DNA from: an uncultured Capnocytophaga sp.
Lineage (GTDB): Bacteria > Bacteroidota > Bacteroidia > Flavobacteriales > Flavobacteriaceae
Reading direction: 5' to 3'
Length of the DNA: 6,147 bases
NCBI RefSeq assembly: GCF_938029845.1
Contig: NZ_CALHGG010000081.1
Span: forward strand, 1-6,147
This document shows, one piece after another, positions 1 to 4,611 of the stretch. Within the stretch, counting starts at the first letter, position 1. Each line of letters starts with the position of its first letter. The position numbers were made by a program, and so were the translations under genes. The notes under the pieces were generated by a model, which saw nothing but the letters and a program-made list of their open reading frames with translations, did no database searches and was not told the DNA's origin.

Positions 1-2
1 AT

Positions 3-236
3 CAAGGGCAGAACAAGGCAGCAAGGATTTTTGCCGCTTCAGCTTCGGTACAGAAACTGATCAAGATGCCTTTGGATTGGAAGAAGCGCTTCCCGAAGTT
101 TGCCCGCGATCTTACGGGTTACCTCCGTGTGGGTAGCAACGCCCATGATGATGCCCCAGATGCCCTTACGGGTTCCATAGAATGCCGACAACCCCCAAAG
201 AAAGTAGATTTAGCGGCTATGTTCGGACTTAGATAG
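3..236 (+). CDS. Phage terminase large subunit, C-terminal fragment (5' end outside window)
   Basis: This reading frame enters from the left edge and gives 77 residues ending at TAG 234-236. The segment GSNAHDDAPDALTGSIE (residues 44-60 of the visible part) matches the end of the RNase H-like nuclease domain of large terminases. In that family the HDDAPDAL motif supplies the last acidic metal-binding residues of the DNA-cleaving site. The enzyme packages phage DNA into proheads: an N-terminal ATPase drives translocation and the C-terminal nuclease cuts concatemers. The ATPase half lies outside the window, so its integrity cannot be judged. The next gene is a portal protein, the usual partner and neighbour of a terminase. 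However, the gap here is 193 bp of repeats, where phages usually have close packing or overlap. The stop codon overlaps the first unit of a heptad array. I am confident of the family and uncertain whether the gene is functional. Confidence 0.82.
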   Translation, partial: QGQNKAARIFAASASVQKLIKMPLDWKKRFPKFARDLTGYLRVGSNAHDDAPDALTGSIECRQPPKKVDLAAMFGLR

Positions 237-255
237 TGACCAGTGACCAGTGACT
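235..255. repeat. Heptanucleotide tandem repeat, AGTGACC type, three units
   Basis: Three consecutive 7-bp units (235-241, 242-248, 249-255; AGTGACC, AGTGACC, AGTGACT) start inside the terminase stop codon. They run directly into the inverted copy of the GC-rich module. The reverse complement (GGTCACT) resembles the TCACTAA units found next to the other copies of that module. Confidence 0.85.
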
Positions 256-310
256 AATCCTATTGCATTTGTCACTTGCTCCCCCTTCAGGGGCTAGGGG
301 GATTATTCGC
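253..310 (-). repeat. GC-rich 63-bp intergenic module, inverted copy
   Basis: Read on the minus strand, this stretch matches the modules at 3416-3478 and 4335-4397, with about five substitutions over the compared length. It has the same order of parts: an ATCCCCCTA block, a CCCCTGAAGGGGG hairpin, then CAAATGCAATAGGATTAGTC. It is flanked on both sides by heptad repeats, as the other copies are. The third copy in opposite orientation shows that the module is dispersed and does not belong only to the duplicated gene pair. No open reading frame or transposase is associated with it. Confidence 0.85.
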
Positions 311-423
311 TATTCACTATTCGTTTTTCACTTAGTTGCTATTCACTATTCGTTTTTCACTTTTCACTTTTCACTATTCATTATTCACTAATCACTAATC
401 ACTAATCACTTTTCATTTTTCAC
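304..423. repeat. Degenerate heptanucleotide array, TATTCAC/TTTTCAC/TAATCAC type
   Basis: About 17 consecutive units keep a 7-bp period from 304 to 423, apart from one 8-bp unit at 332-339. Unit variants include TATTCAC, TATTCGT, TTTTCAC, TATTCAT and TAATCAC. A larger duplication is nested in it: 311-331 and 340-360 are identical 21-bp blocks offset by 29 bp. The array fills the terminase-portal gap and ends seven bases before the portal start codon. A period of 7 and scattered stop codons argue against coding use. I see no -7 promoter box for the portal gene in it. Confidence 0.9.
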
Positions 424-429
424 TTAATT

Positions 430-1632
430 ATGATAAACATTTCTTTACTCAAGTCGGGGCGCAATGCTCCCTTACCCAATCCTACGGAAGCGCAAAAAGC
501 ACTTAATCCTGCGCTTCACCCTGTCAATGACCCCGTGCTTAGGCGGGATAAGCAGGTACAGACTACCGAGGGCGTACGCATGGAGCCTGTAGCTCGCATT
601 GCACTGCCCTTGCAACAGCTTATCATCAAGCGTTCCGTGGCTTTTCTCTTTGGCAAGTCAGTGCGTTATGAATGTGCTAGTGAGGACAAGCAGGAGCAAC
701 AAGCCTATGCGGCTATCCTGAAAATCCTCACTCAGGCGAAGGACAACAGCCTGAATAGACGTATTGCACGCGCTACTTTCTCTTTTGGTGAATGTGCCGA
801 GCTGTGGTATCCTATTCCTACGGCAACCACTCATTATGACTATGGCTTTCCCTGCCAGTTCAAGCTCCGTTGTAGTCTTTTTTCACCTGCTTTTGGGGAT
901 ACCCTCTATCCCTATTTTGACCAAACGGGCGATATGACGGCTTTCTCCCGTGCTTATAAGAGTCTTAGTACAAATACCCAAACAGGGGTAGGGGAGCTGA
1001 CGGATTATTTTGAGACCTACACGGCTACCCACCATTATCTTTGGCGCATGGTATCAGGACAATATCTACTGGAGGAGGGGTACCCTAAGCCCAATCCTAT
1101 TGGGAAGATTCCCGTGGTATATGCCCATCAGCCCCACCGAGAAACCGAAGAAGTGGATCCGCTCATTGAGCGATTGGAGCACCTGTTGTCCAATTTCGCC
1201 GAGACTAACGACTACCATGCCGCACCTAAGCTGTTTGTTACAGGACACATACAGGGTTGGAGCCAAAAGGGCGAGCCTGGCGCGATTATAGAGGGGGACA
1301 AAGATGCTTCCATGCAGTATATCTCTTGGCACAATGCCCCTGAGTCGGTCAAGCTGGAGATGGATACCCTGCTACGAATGATCTATACGCTCACACAGAC
1401 TCCCGACATCTCCTATCAGAGTGTCCGTTCCATGTCGCCCCCTTCGGGTGCTGCCCTCAAGCTCCTTTTCCTCGATGCCTCCCTCAAGGTACAGGACAAG
1501 CGTGAGATCTTCGATGCCTACCTTGCCCGCCGCTTAGCGATCCTCAAGGCGTACCTCCCCTGCCTACATACGCCCTTGAGACAAGCCGCTGCCACAGTGG
1601 AGATTACCGCACATATTCAAGAACTTATATAG
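430..1632 (+). CDS. Phage portal protein, SPP1 gp6-like, probably C-terminally shortened
   Basis: This 400-aa protein sits directly downstream of the terminase. It resembles SPP1 gp6-type portals, the ring at the capsid vertex through which the terminase threads DNA. The N-terminal part around residues 46-75 (TTEGVRMEPVARIALPLQQLIIKRSVAFLFGK) resembles the family's entry region. Residues 108-126 (NRRIARATFSFGECAELWY) resemble the wing/stem region. The conserved clip/stem segment is at about 322-373, with TPDISYQSV, SPPSGAALKLLFLDA, then a helix through KVQDKREIFDAYLARRLAIL. SPP1 gp6 itself is about 500 aa. This protein stops at EITAHIQELI, just where related portals continue into a C-terminal region, and the TAG at 1630-1632 overlaps the first heptad of the next repeat array. 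Truncation by repeat expansion is plausible. No capsid genes follow. The start at ATG 430 is the first in frame after the upstream array. Confidence 0.8.
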   Translation: MINISLLKSGRNAPLPNPTEAQKALNPALHPVNDPVLRRDKQVQTTEGVRMEPVARIALPLQQLIIKRSVAFLFGKSVRYECASEDKQEQQAYAAILKILTQAKDNSLNRRIARATFSFGECAELWYPIPTATTHYDYGFPCQFKLRCSLFSPAFGDTLYPYFDQTGDMTAFSRAYKSLSTNTQTGVGELTDYFETYTATHHYLWRMVSGQYLLEEGYPKPNPIGKIPVVYAHQPHRETEEVDPLIERLEHLLSNFAETNDYHAAPKLFVTGHIQGWSQKGEPGAIIEGDKDASMQYISWHNAPESVKLEMDTLLRMIYTLTQTPDISYQSVRSMSPPSGAALKLLFLDASLKVQDKREIFDAYLARRLAILKAYLPCLHTPLRQAAATVEITAHIQELI

Positions 1633-1724
1633 TTTTGAGTTTTGAGTTCTTAGTTTTGAGTTAACTTAGAACTCAAAACTTACACTAACTCAAAACTCAA
1701 AACTCAAAATTTAAAACTTACAAC
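1632..1724. repeat. Heptanucleotide array, GTTTTGA then AACTCAA type
   Basis: Seven-base units begin at the last base of the portal stop codon: GTTTTGA (1632-1638, 1639-1645), GTTCTTA, GTTTTGA, then GTTAACT, TAGAACT, CAAAACT and AACTCAA (1687-1707, three units), followed by AATTTAA and AACTTAC. Halfway through, the units switch to their reverse complement (GTTTTGA to CAAAACT), which creates a hairpin at 1638-1680. The 26-bp stretch at 1701-1726 is repeated exactly at 1991-2016 on the far side of the fold-back element. Confidence 0.85.
1638..1680 (+). terminator. Hairpin just after the portal stop codon, possible weak transcription stop
   Basis: AGTTTTGAGTTCT at 1638-1650 is the exact reverse complement of AGAACTCAAAACT at 1668-1680, giving a 13-bp stem with a 17-nt loop. 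It lies six bases past the portal stop codon, where a terminator would be expected. The stem is AT-rich and no U-run follows, so it does not fit a standard intrinsic terminator. It may simply result from the heptad array switching strand. Confidence 0.3.
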
Positions 1725-1982
1725 TTTAAGTTTCGCAAGTCATTTTTAGGTTATAATTAGGTTTATAATTGATTAATAATCAATATATTGCAAAGAAAAC
1801 CTCCCCCTTGCCCCCTCCGAGAGGGGGAATAAATTCGTTGAAAAAGATAAAAATTGTCTATCAATCTGGAAAATGTCCTCTCTCTAACTCCTTGAGAATC
1901 ATAAACTATCTCATTCCCCCTTTGGAGGGGGGTAGGGGGAGGTTTTGAATATCAATAAGTTACAGAACTTGCGAAACTTAAA
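1725..1982. mobile_element. 258-bp fold-back, MITE-like element without a gene
   Basis: The ends are perfect 16-bp inverted repeats (1725-1740 TTTAAGTTTCGCAAGT and 1967-1982). Inside lies a second imperfect inverted repeat of about 34 bp (1796-1830 and 1913-1946), rich in C-runs and G-runs, around an 82-nt spacer. The element sits inside an AACTCAA heptad array whose 26-bp block, 1701-1726, reappears at 1991-2016. No open reading frame of note exists in it, so it is not a complete insertion sequence. A non-autonomous miniature element or fold-back repeat fits what is visible. I see no clean short target-site duplication touching the outer repeats. The 26-bp flanks are spaced 7-9 bp or less from the ends and could equally reflect the array itself. 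Confidence 0.55.
1796..1946. repeat. Inner GC-rich inverted repeat of the fold-back element
   Basis: The left arm at 1796-1830 begins AAAACCTCCCCCT and ends GAGGGGGAAT. The right arm at 1913-1946 is its near reverse complement, beginning ATTCCCCCTTTGG and ending GGGGGAGGTTTT. Each arm can also fold on itself (CCCCCTC with GAGGGGG in the left arm). The 1831-1912 spacer is plain AT-rich sequence with no visible gene. Confidence 0.8.
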
Positions 1983-1983
1983 T

Positions 1984-2056
1984 TACAACCAACTCAAAAT
2001 TTAAAACTTACAACTTACAACCAACTCAAAACTCAAAATTTAAAACTCAAAACTAA
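1984..2056. repeat. Heptanucleotide array, AACTCAA/AACTTAC type, before the holin-like gene
   Basis: The units include TACAACC, AACTCAA, AATTTAA, AACTTAC (twice) and TCAAAAC. They continue the array interrupted by the fold-back element and end two bases before ATG 2059. Positions 1991-2016 duplicate 1701-1726 exactly. I see no promoter box here, so expression of the following gene may depend on upstream readthrough. Confidence 0.8.
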
Positions 2057-2058
2057 TC

Positions 2059-2583
2059 ATGTTTTTTTTCCTTGTTCCCTTAGTCCTCTTGTATCATTCC
2101 GATACGGCCATAGCCTTACGTGATAGGCTGTATTACCTTTGGCAAACGCTCTCTCGTAGCGCCCCCATCATGCTCCTATACCGCTACTTCCACTCTTGGC
2201 AACAGACCCATGAGGCTTTCTTGGTGGCATTAGCAGTTGCCCTTGTGGTCAATATGTTTGTCGGGGTTGCCTACCACCTGCGTCAGCGTACTTTTTCCTT
2301 ACAGGAACTGCTAAAGAAAAACGCCCAAATGCTTGCAGTCATTGCGGCGGTATATATCCTTTTGGAATTGTTAGAAGTCCCTTTAACCGATACCAAAACA
2401 GGCGAACTCTTTGAGAGTACCCTCCAACTGATGACCCTGCTATACCCTGTAAGTAAGGCCGTCAAAAATATCTTCGTCCTCACTCATGGCAAGTATCCCC
2501 CCGCTTGGGTAATGAAGGCACTCTATAACTATGAAAAAGAGGGCAAACTCAAAGAATTTTTTAAAGTGAATAGAGAAGAATGA
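2059..2583 (+). CDS. Holin-like phage membrane protein
   Basis: This 174-aa protein has hydrophobic segments at about residues 54-74, 90-107 and 118-141, plus a hydrophobic N-terminus (1-12). A charged tail ends with YNYEKEGKLKEFFKVNREE. The layout of helices, then TLQLMTLLYPVSKAVKNIFVLTHGKYPPAWV and a short charged helix resembles small phage holins of the holin-4/toxin-secretion type, which form membrane lesions that release the endolysin. The downstream endolysin that usually accompanies a holin is absent here. The start is uncertain: ATG 2059 opens with an 8-T run, while the in-frame ATG at 2170 (Met38) would remove the poorly conserved-looking first 37 residues and still keep all main helices. 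The phage origin is supported by the neighbouring terminase and portal genes. The family call rests on pattern, not on a diagnostic motif. Confidence 0.55.
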   Translation: MFFFLVPLVLLYHSDTAIALRDRLYYLWQTLSRSAPIMLLYRYFHSWQQTHEAFLVALAVALVVNMFVGVAYHLRQRTFSLQELLKKNAQMLAVIAAVYILLELLEVPLTDTKTGELFESTLQLMTLLYPVSKAVKNIFVLTHGKYPPAWVMKALYNYEKEGKLKEFFKVNREE

Positions 2584-2611
2584 AAAGCCACCACTTATCA
2601 ATAATTTTTAC

Positions 2612-2619
2612 TAATTTTG
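2612..2619 (+). promoter_or_regulatory. Bacteroidota -7 promoter box for the first secreted paralog
   Basis: TAATTTTG matches the TANNTTTG -7 consensus of the Bacteroidota housekeeping sigma factor. It lies 23 bases before ATG 2643, and is followed by TAC as at the second paralog (TAACTTTGTAC). No clear TTTG -33 box is seen at the expected spacing. Its position downstream of the alternative start at 2580 argues that translation begins at 2643. Confidence 0.55.
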
Positions 2620-2642
2620 TACGCTGTATAGAATCAAACAAT

Positions 2643-3422
2643 ATGAGACACATTATTCTTACACTTCTTTTAGGAAGTTATACTTTAGCATTCGCTCAAA
2701 ATAAGATAAAAGGCGAGTGGTATCTCTATGAACTCTTTGGGAAAAAAACCTCTATGGATATGTATCGTTTAGAAAGGCAAACTAAAGAAAAAAGAGGGTA
2801 CAAAATAAACTTTATTGAGAATAAGATTTTTATTGCTTCTTACTTTTCCTCATCTAAGGACGATTGTTCTCCTTCTACTCGTGGGGTCTATGAAAAAATA
2901 AATAGACATTATGTATCCCTTCATGCAGATTTTTTCTATGTCTCTGGAATAGGATGTCAGATGAATTATGAAGGAATAGATGCCGATTTGGGTAAGTTCT
3001 ATATTCATTTCCCATCCAAAGGGGTACTTTACCTGATCAAAAGTACAGGAGATCTCGATTACGATAAGCAATTAGCTCAGGATGCAGAGCAGATTAACGA
3101 TATTAATTCTATTGCAAAGTATGTTTTCAAACGTAATGGAGAAAATATCTCTTATAATCCTTCTTTTAAAGAAGAAGTAGCCACTTACGTAGCACAAGTA
3201 CTCAAGTTGCCACATTATAGAGTCTGTTTGAAGTTTTCTGTAGGAAGGTATACGGGAGATGTAGGCTTAGTTAAGGATTTGGATACAGGCACTTATTTCT
3301 ATGTAGTCAAGGACAATACTGCTCAGCAGGAAACTACTCAAAAGGAAAACAAATTCTTCCATTTCACCTCAGAAGAAGTGAATAGTGAAAAATCTCCCCA
3401 GCCCCCGAAAGATAGTGAATAA
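2643..3422 (+). CDS. Secreted lipocalin-like protein, first of two tandem paralogs
   Basis: This 259-aa protein has an N-terminal signal peptide (residues 1-19, MRHIILTLLLGSYTLAFAQ, likely cut after AFA), so it is probably exported to the periplasm or beyond. The mature start KIKGEWYLYELFG carries the GxW motif (Gly24, Trp26) seen in lipocalin-like beta-barrel proteins of this phylum. The rest looks like alternating beta-strands. Cysteines 75, 105 and 195 are shared with the paralog. The best-kept block is residues 129-153 (LYLIKSTGDL through KQLAQDAEQ). The reading frame can be extended to ATG 2580, but the 21 extra residues would bury the signal peptide and overlap both the holin stop and the promoter, so I chose 2643, where the paralog also starts. 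The last residues (SEKSPQPPKDSE) are encoded by repeat DNA. I do not recognise a specific function, and the lipocalin assignment is tentative. Confidence 0.7.
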   Translation: MRHIILTLLLGSYTLAFAQNKIKGEWYLYELFGKKTSMDMYRLERQTKEKRGYKINFIENKIFIASYFSSSKDDCSPSTRGVYEKINRHYVSLHADFFYVSGIGCQMNYEGIDADLGKFYIHFPSKGVLYLIKSTGDLDYDKQLAQDAEQINDINSIAKYVFKRNGENISYNPSFKEEVATYVAQVLKLPHYRVCLKFSVGRYTGDVGLVKDLDTGTYFYVVKDNTAQQETTQKENKFFHFTSEEVNSEKSPQPPKDSE

Positions 3423-3478
3423 TCCCCCTAACCCCCGAAGGGGGAACAAGTAACAAATGCAATAGGATTAGTCACTAA
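3416..3478 (+). repeat. GC-rich 63-bp intergenic module, copy after the first paralog
   Basis: This copy is identical over 63 bp to 4335-4397 and a near match, inverted, to 253-310. It contains a CCCCC-GAA-GGGGG mini-hairpin (3431-3443), then CAAGTAACAAATGC and AATAGGATTAGTC, and passes into TCACTAA heptads. The first seven bases contain the stop codon of the upstream gene. A related half-module (CTCCCCAGCCCCCGAAAG) lies just upstream, inside the coding region. Confidence 0.92.
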
Positions 3479-3548
3479 TCACTAATCACTAATCACTAAC
3501 CACTAATCACTAACCACTAATCACTAACCACTAATCACTAACCACTAA
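3472..3548. repeat. Heptanucleotide array with alternating TCACTAA and CCACTAA units
   Basis: Eleven exact 7-bp units occur without interruption: four TCACTAA, then CCACTAA alternating strictly with TCACTAA up to 3548. The alternation gives a 14-bp higher-order period. The last CCACTAA overlaps the -7 promoter box of the next gene (TAACTTTG, 3546-3553). This is the cleanest array in the window. Confidence 0.95.
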
Positions 3549-3553
3549 CTTTG
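3546..3553 (+). promoter_or_regulatory. Bacteroidota -7 promoter box for the second secreted paralog
   Basis: TAACTTTG fits TANNTTTG and lies 20 bases before ATG 3574. Its first three bases are the end of the last heptad unit. The -33 region falls wholly inside the heptad array and shows no TTTG. The following TAC and AT-rich short leader match the first paralog's promoter. Confidence 0.6.
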
Positions 3554-3573
3554 TACCTAAAAATAAAACCAAT

Positions 3574-4341
3574 ATGAAACACATAATACTTCTACTCCTC
3601 TTAGGCGTTTGTTCCTCAGCATTCGCACAAAAAAAGATAATAGGCAAGTGGTACCTCATTGAGCTCTTTGGAGAAAGAAACCCCGTGGAGATGTATCGTC
3701 TGCAAAAGACAACCCAAGTAAGAGCAGGATATCATATAAATTTTGCTAAGGATAAGACTTTTTATAGTACTTATTTTGCCCCTTGTGGACTGGATTGTTT
3801 TGCCTCTACTAAAGGTACTTATAAGAGGGTAGATAGGCATTACCTATCTTTTCATGTACATACTTTCTCTGTTTATGGAGAAGAATGTGAGAAAGCTAAG
3901 CATGAAAAAAGAGATACCGATTTGGGTAAGTACTATGTCCATCTCTCTACAAAAGGAATACTTTACTTGATCAAAAGTACAGGAGATCTTAAACAAGATA
4001 AGCAGTTAGCTCAGGATGCAGAACAGTTTGACGACCTTTATCCTATTGTAAAGTATATTTACAAACATAATAAGGGAATTGCCTCTTATAATCCTTCTTT
4101 TAGAGAAGAAATAACCACTTATGCAGCACAAGTACTCAAGCTGGCACATTATAGAGTATGTTTGCAGTTTTTTGTGGGATGGTCTATAGGAAGCGTAGGC
4201 TTAGTCAAGGACTTGGATACAGGTACTTATTACTATGTAGCTGAAAGCATCTATGTTCAAAAGGGAAGCAAATTATTTCATTTCACCTCAGAAGAACTCA
4301 AAAGTGAAAAATCTCCCCAGCCCCCGAAGGGGAATGAATAA
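3574..4341 (+). CDS. Secreted lipocalin-like protein, second of two tandem paralogs
   Basis: This 255-aa protein aligns with the upstream gene over its whole length with only small gaps. By eye, over half the residues are identical, most of them in the C-terminal half. It has the same signal peptide (MKHIILLLLLGVCSSAFAQ, likely cut after AFA), the same KKIIGKWYLIELFG GxW start (Gly24, Trp26), and matching cysteines 75, 105 and 196. Cys13 and Cys71 are private to this copy. The LGVC in the signal is a poor lipobox, so export as a soluble protein is more likely than as a lipoprotein. It lacks the short insertion seen before the FHFTSEE segment of the first copy. The tail SEKSPQPPKGNE comes from repeat DNA. 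It has its own promoter box. The pair arose by tandem duplication. The function is not recognised, and a ligand-binding beta-barrel is only a possibility. Confidence 0.78.
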   Translation: MKHIILLLLLGVCSSAFAQKKIIGKWYLIELFGERNPVEMYRLQKTTQVRAGYHINFAKDKTFYSTYFAPCGLDCFASTKGTYKRVDRHYLSFHVHTFSVYGEECEKAKHEKRDTDLGKYYVHLSTKGILYLIKSTGDLKQDKQLAQDAEQFDDLYPIVKYIYKHNKGIASYNPSFREEITTYAAQVLKLAHYRVCLQFFVGWSIGSVGLVKDLDTGTYYYVAESIYVQKGSKLFHFTSEELKSEKSPQPPKGNE

Positions 4342-4397
4342 TCCCCCTAACCCCCGAAGGGGGAACAAGTAACAAATGCAATAGGATTAGTCACTAA
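4335..4397 (+). repeat. GC-rich 63-bp intergenic module, copy after the second paralog
   Basis: This copy is base-for-base identical to 3416-3478 and again starts within the last codons of the gene. It includes the CCCCC-GAA-GGGGG hairpin (4350-4362), which could slow RNA polymerase but has no U-run after it. The preceding half-module inside the coding region keeps an intact CCCCCGAAGGGG hairpin here, whereas in the first paralog it has decayed. Confidence 0.92.
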
Positions 4398-4418
4398 CCA
4401 CTAATCACTAACCACTAA
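4391..4418. repeat. Short heptanucleotide array, TCACTAA/CCACTAA type
   Basis: Four units alternate TCACTAA, CCACTAA, TCACTAA, CCACTAA. This is the same unit pair and phase as the array at 3472-3548, but seven units shorter. It ends before the AT-rich actA promoter region. Confidence 0.92.
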
Positions 4419-4471
4419 CACTTGTTATTATTTAGACTTTTTACAAATTACAATAAAAACACCTACAGCCC

Positions 4472-4502
4472 TTTTAATTTTAATTAAGAATTTGTATTTT
4501 TG
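4472..4502 (+). promoter_or_regulatory. actA promoter (TTTT -33, TATTTTTG -7)
   Basis: The -7 box TATTTTTG at 4495-4502 matches TANNTTTG and is followed by CACC. At the standard 19-nt spacing, 4472-4475 reads TTTT, three of four bases of the TTTG -33 consensus. Transcription would begin near 4507-4510, leaving a leader of about 100 nt before ATG 4612. It is the best promoter in the window and suits the first gene of the act operon. Confidence 0.65.
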
Positions 4503-4506
4503 CACC

Positions 4507-4567
4507 GTAGTAATAGAGACGCTTAACCCTTGTGGTTGCAAGGGATACAGAGTAAAAATATTATTAC
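4507..4567 (+). promoter_or_regulatory. Foldable 5' leader of actA, possible structured RNA element
   Basis: GTAGTAATA (4507-4515) can pair with TATTATTAC (4559-4567) over nine positions, including one G-U pair. Inside, CCCTTG (4527-4532) pairs with CAAGGG (4539-4544) around a six-base loop. The result is a closed stem enclosing a hairpin, starting at the predicted transcription start. Downstream, 4568-4611 is unstructured A/T-rich sequence. I cannot match it to a named riboswitch family by eye, and the function is unknown. Confidence 0.4.
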
Positions 4568-4611
4568 CAAAGAAAAAGAATAGATAGTTTTTTGTTTTTA
4601 ATAGCTTTTTT

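Noticed and set aside
1010..1332. Alternative frames on both strands within the portal gene
   Set aside because: The 400-aa + frame has family motifs throughout. The shorter frames have none and lie wholly inside it.
1831..1912. A small gene in the spacer of the fold-back element
   Set aside because: It is only 82 nt of AT-rich sequence with no credible start-to-stop frame.
2580..2642. Upstream start ATG 2580 for the first secreted paralog
   Set aside because: It would bury a clear signal peptide, overlap the holin stop and the TAATTTTG box, and break the match with the paralog's start.
3424..3443. Intrinsic terminator in the CCCCC-GAA-GGGGG hairpin of the 63-bp module
   Set aside because: The stem is only 5 bp and an A-rich stretch follows instead of a U-run. 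The module also occurs inverted, so a fixed terminator role is not supported.
3472..3548. Possible CRISPR array
   Set aside because: Units are only 7 bp with no spacers between them and no cas genes nearby. It is a simple tandem array.
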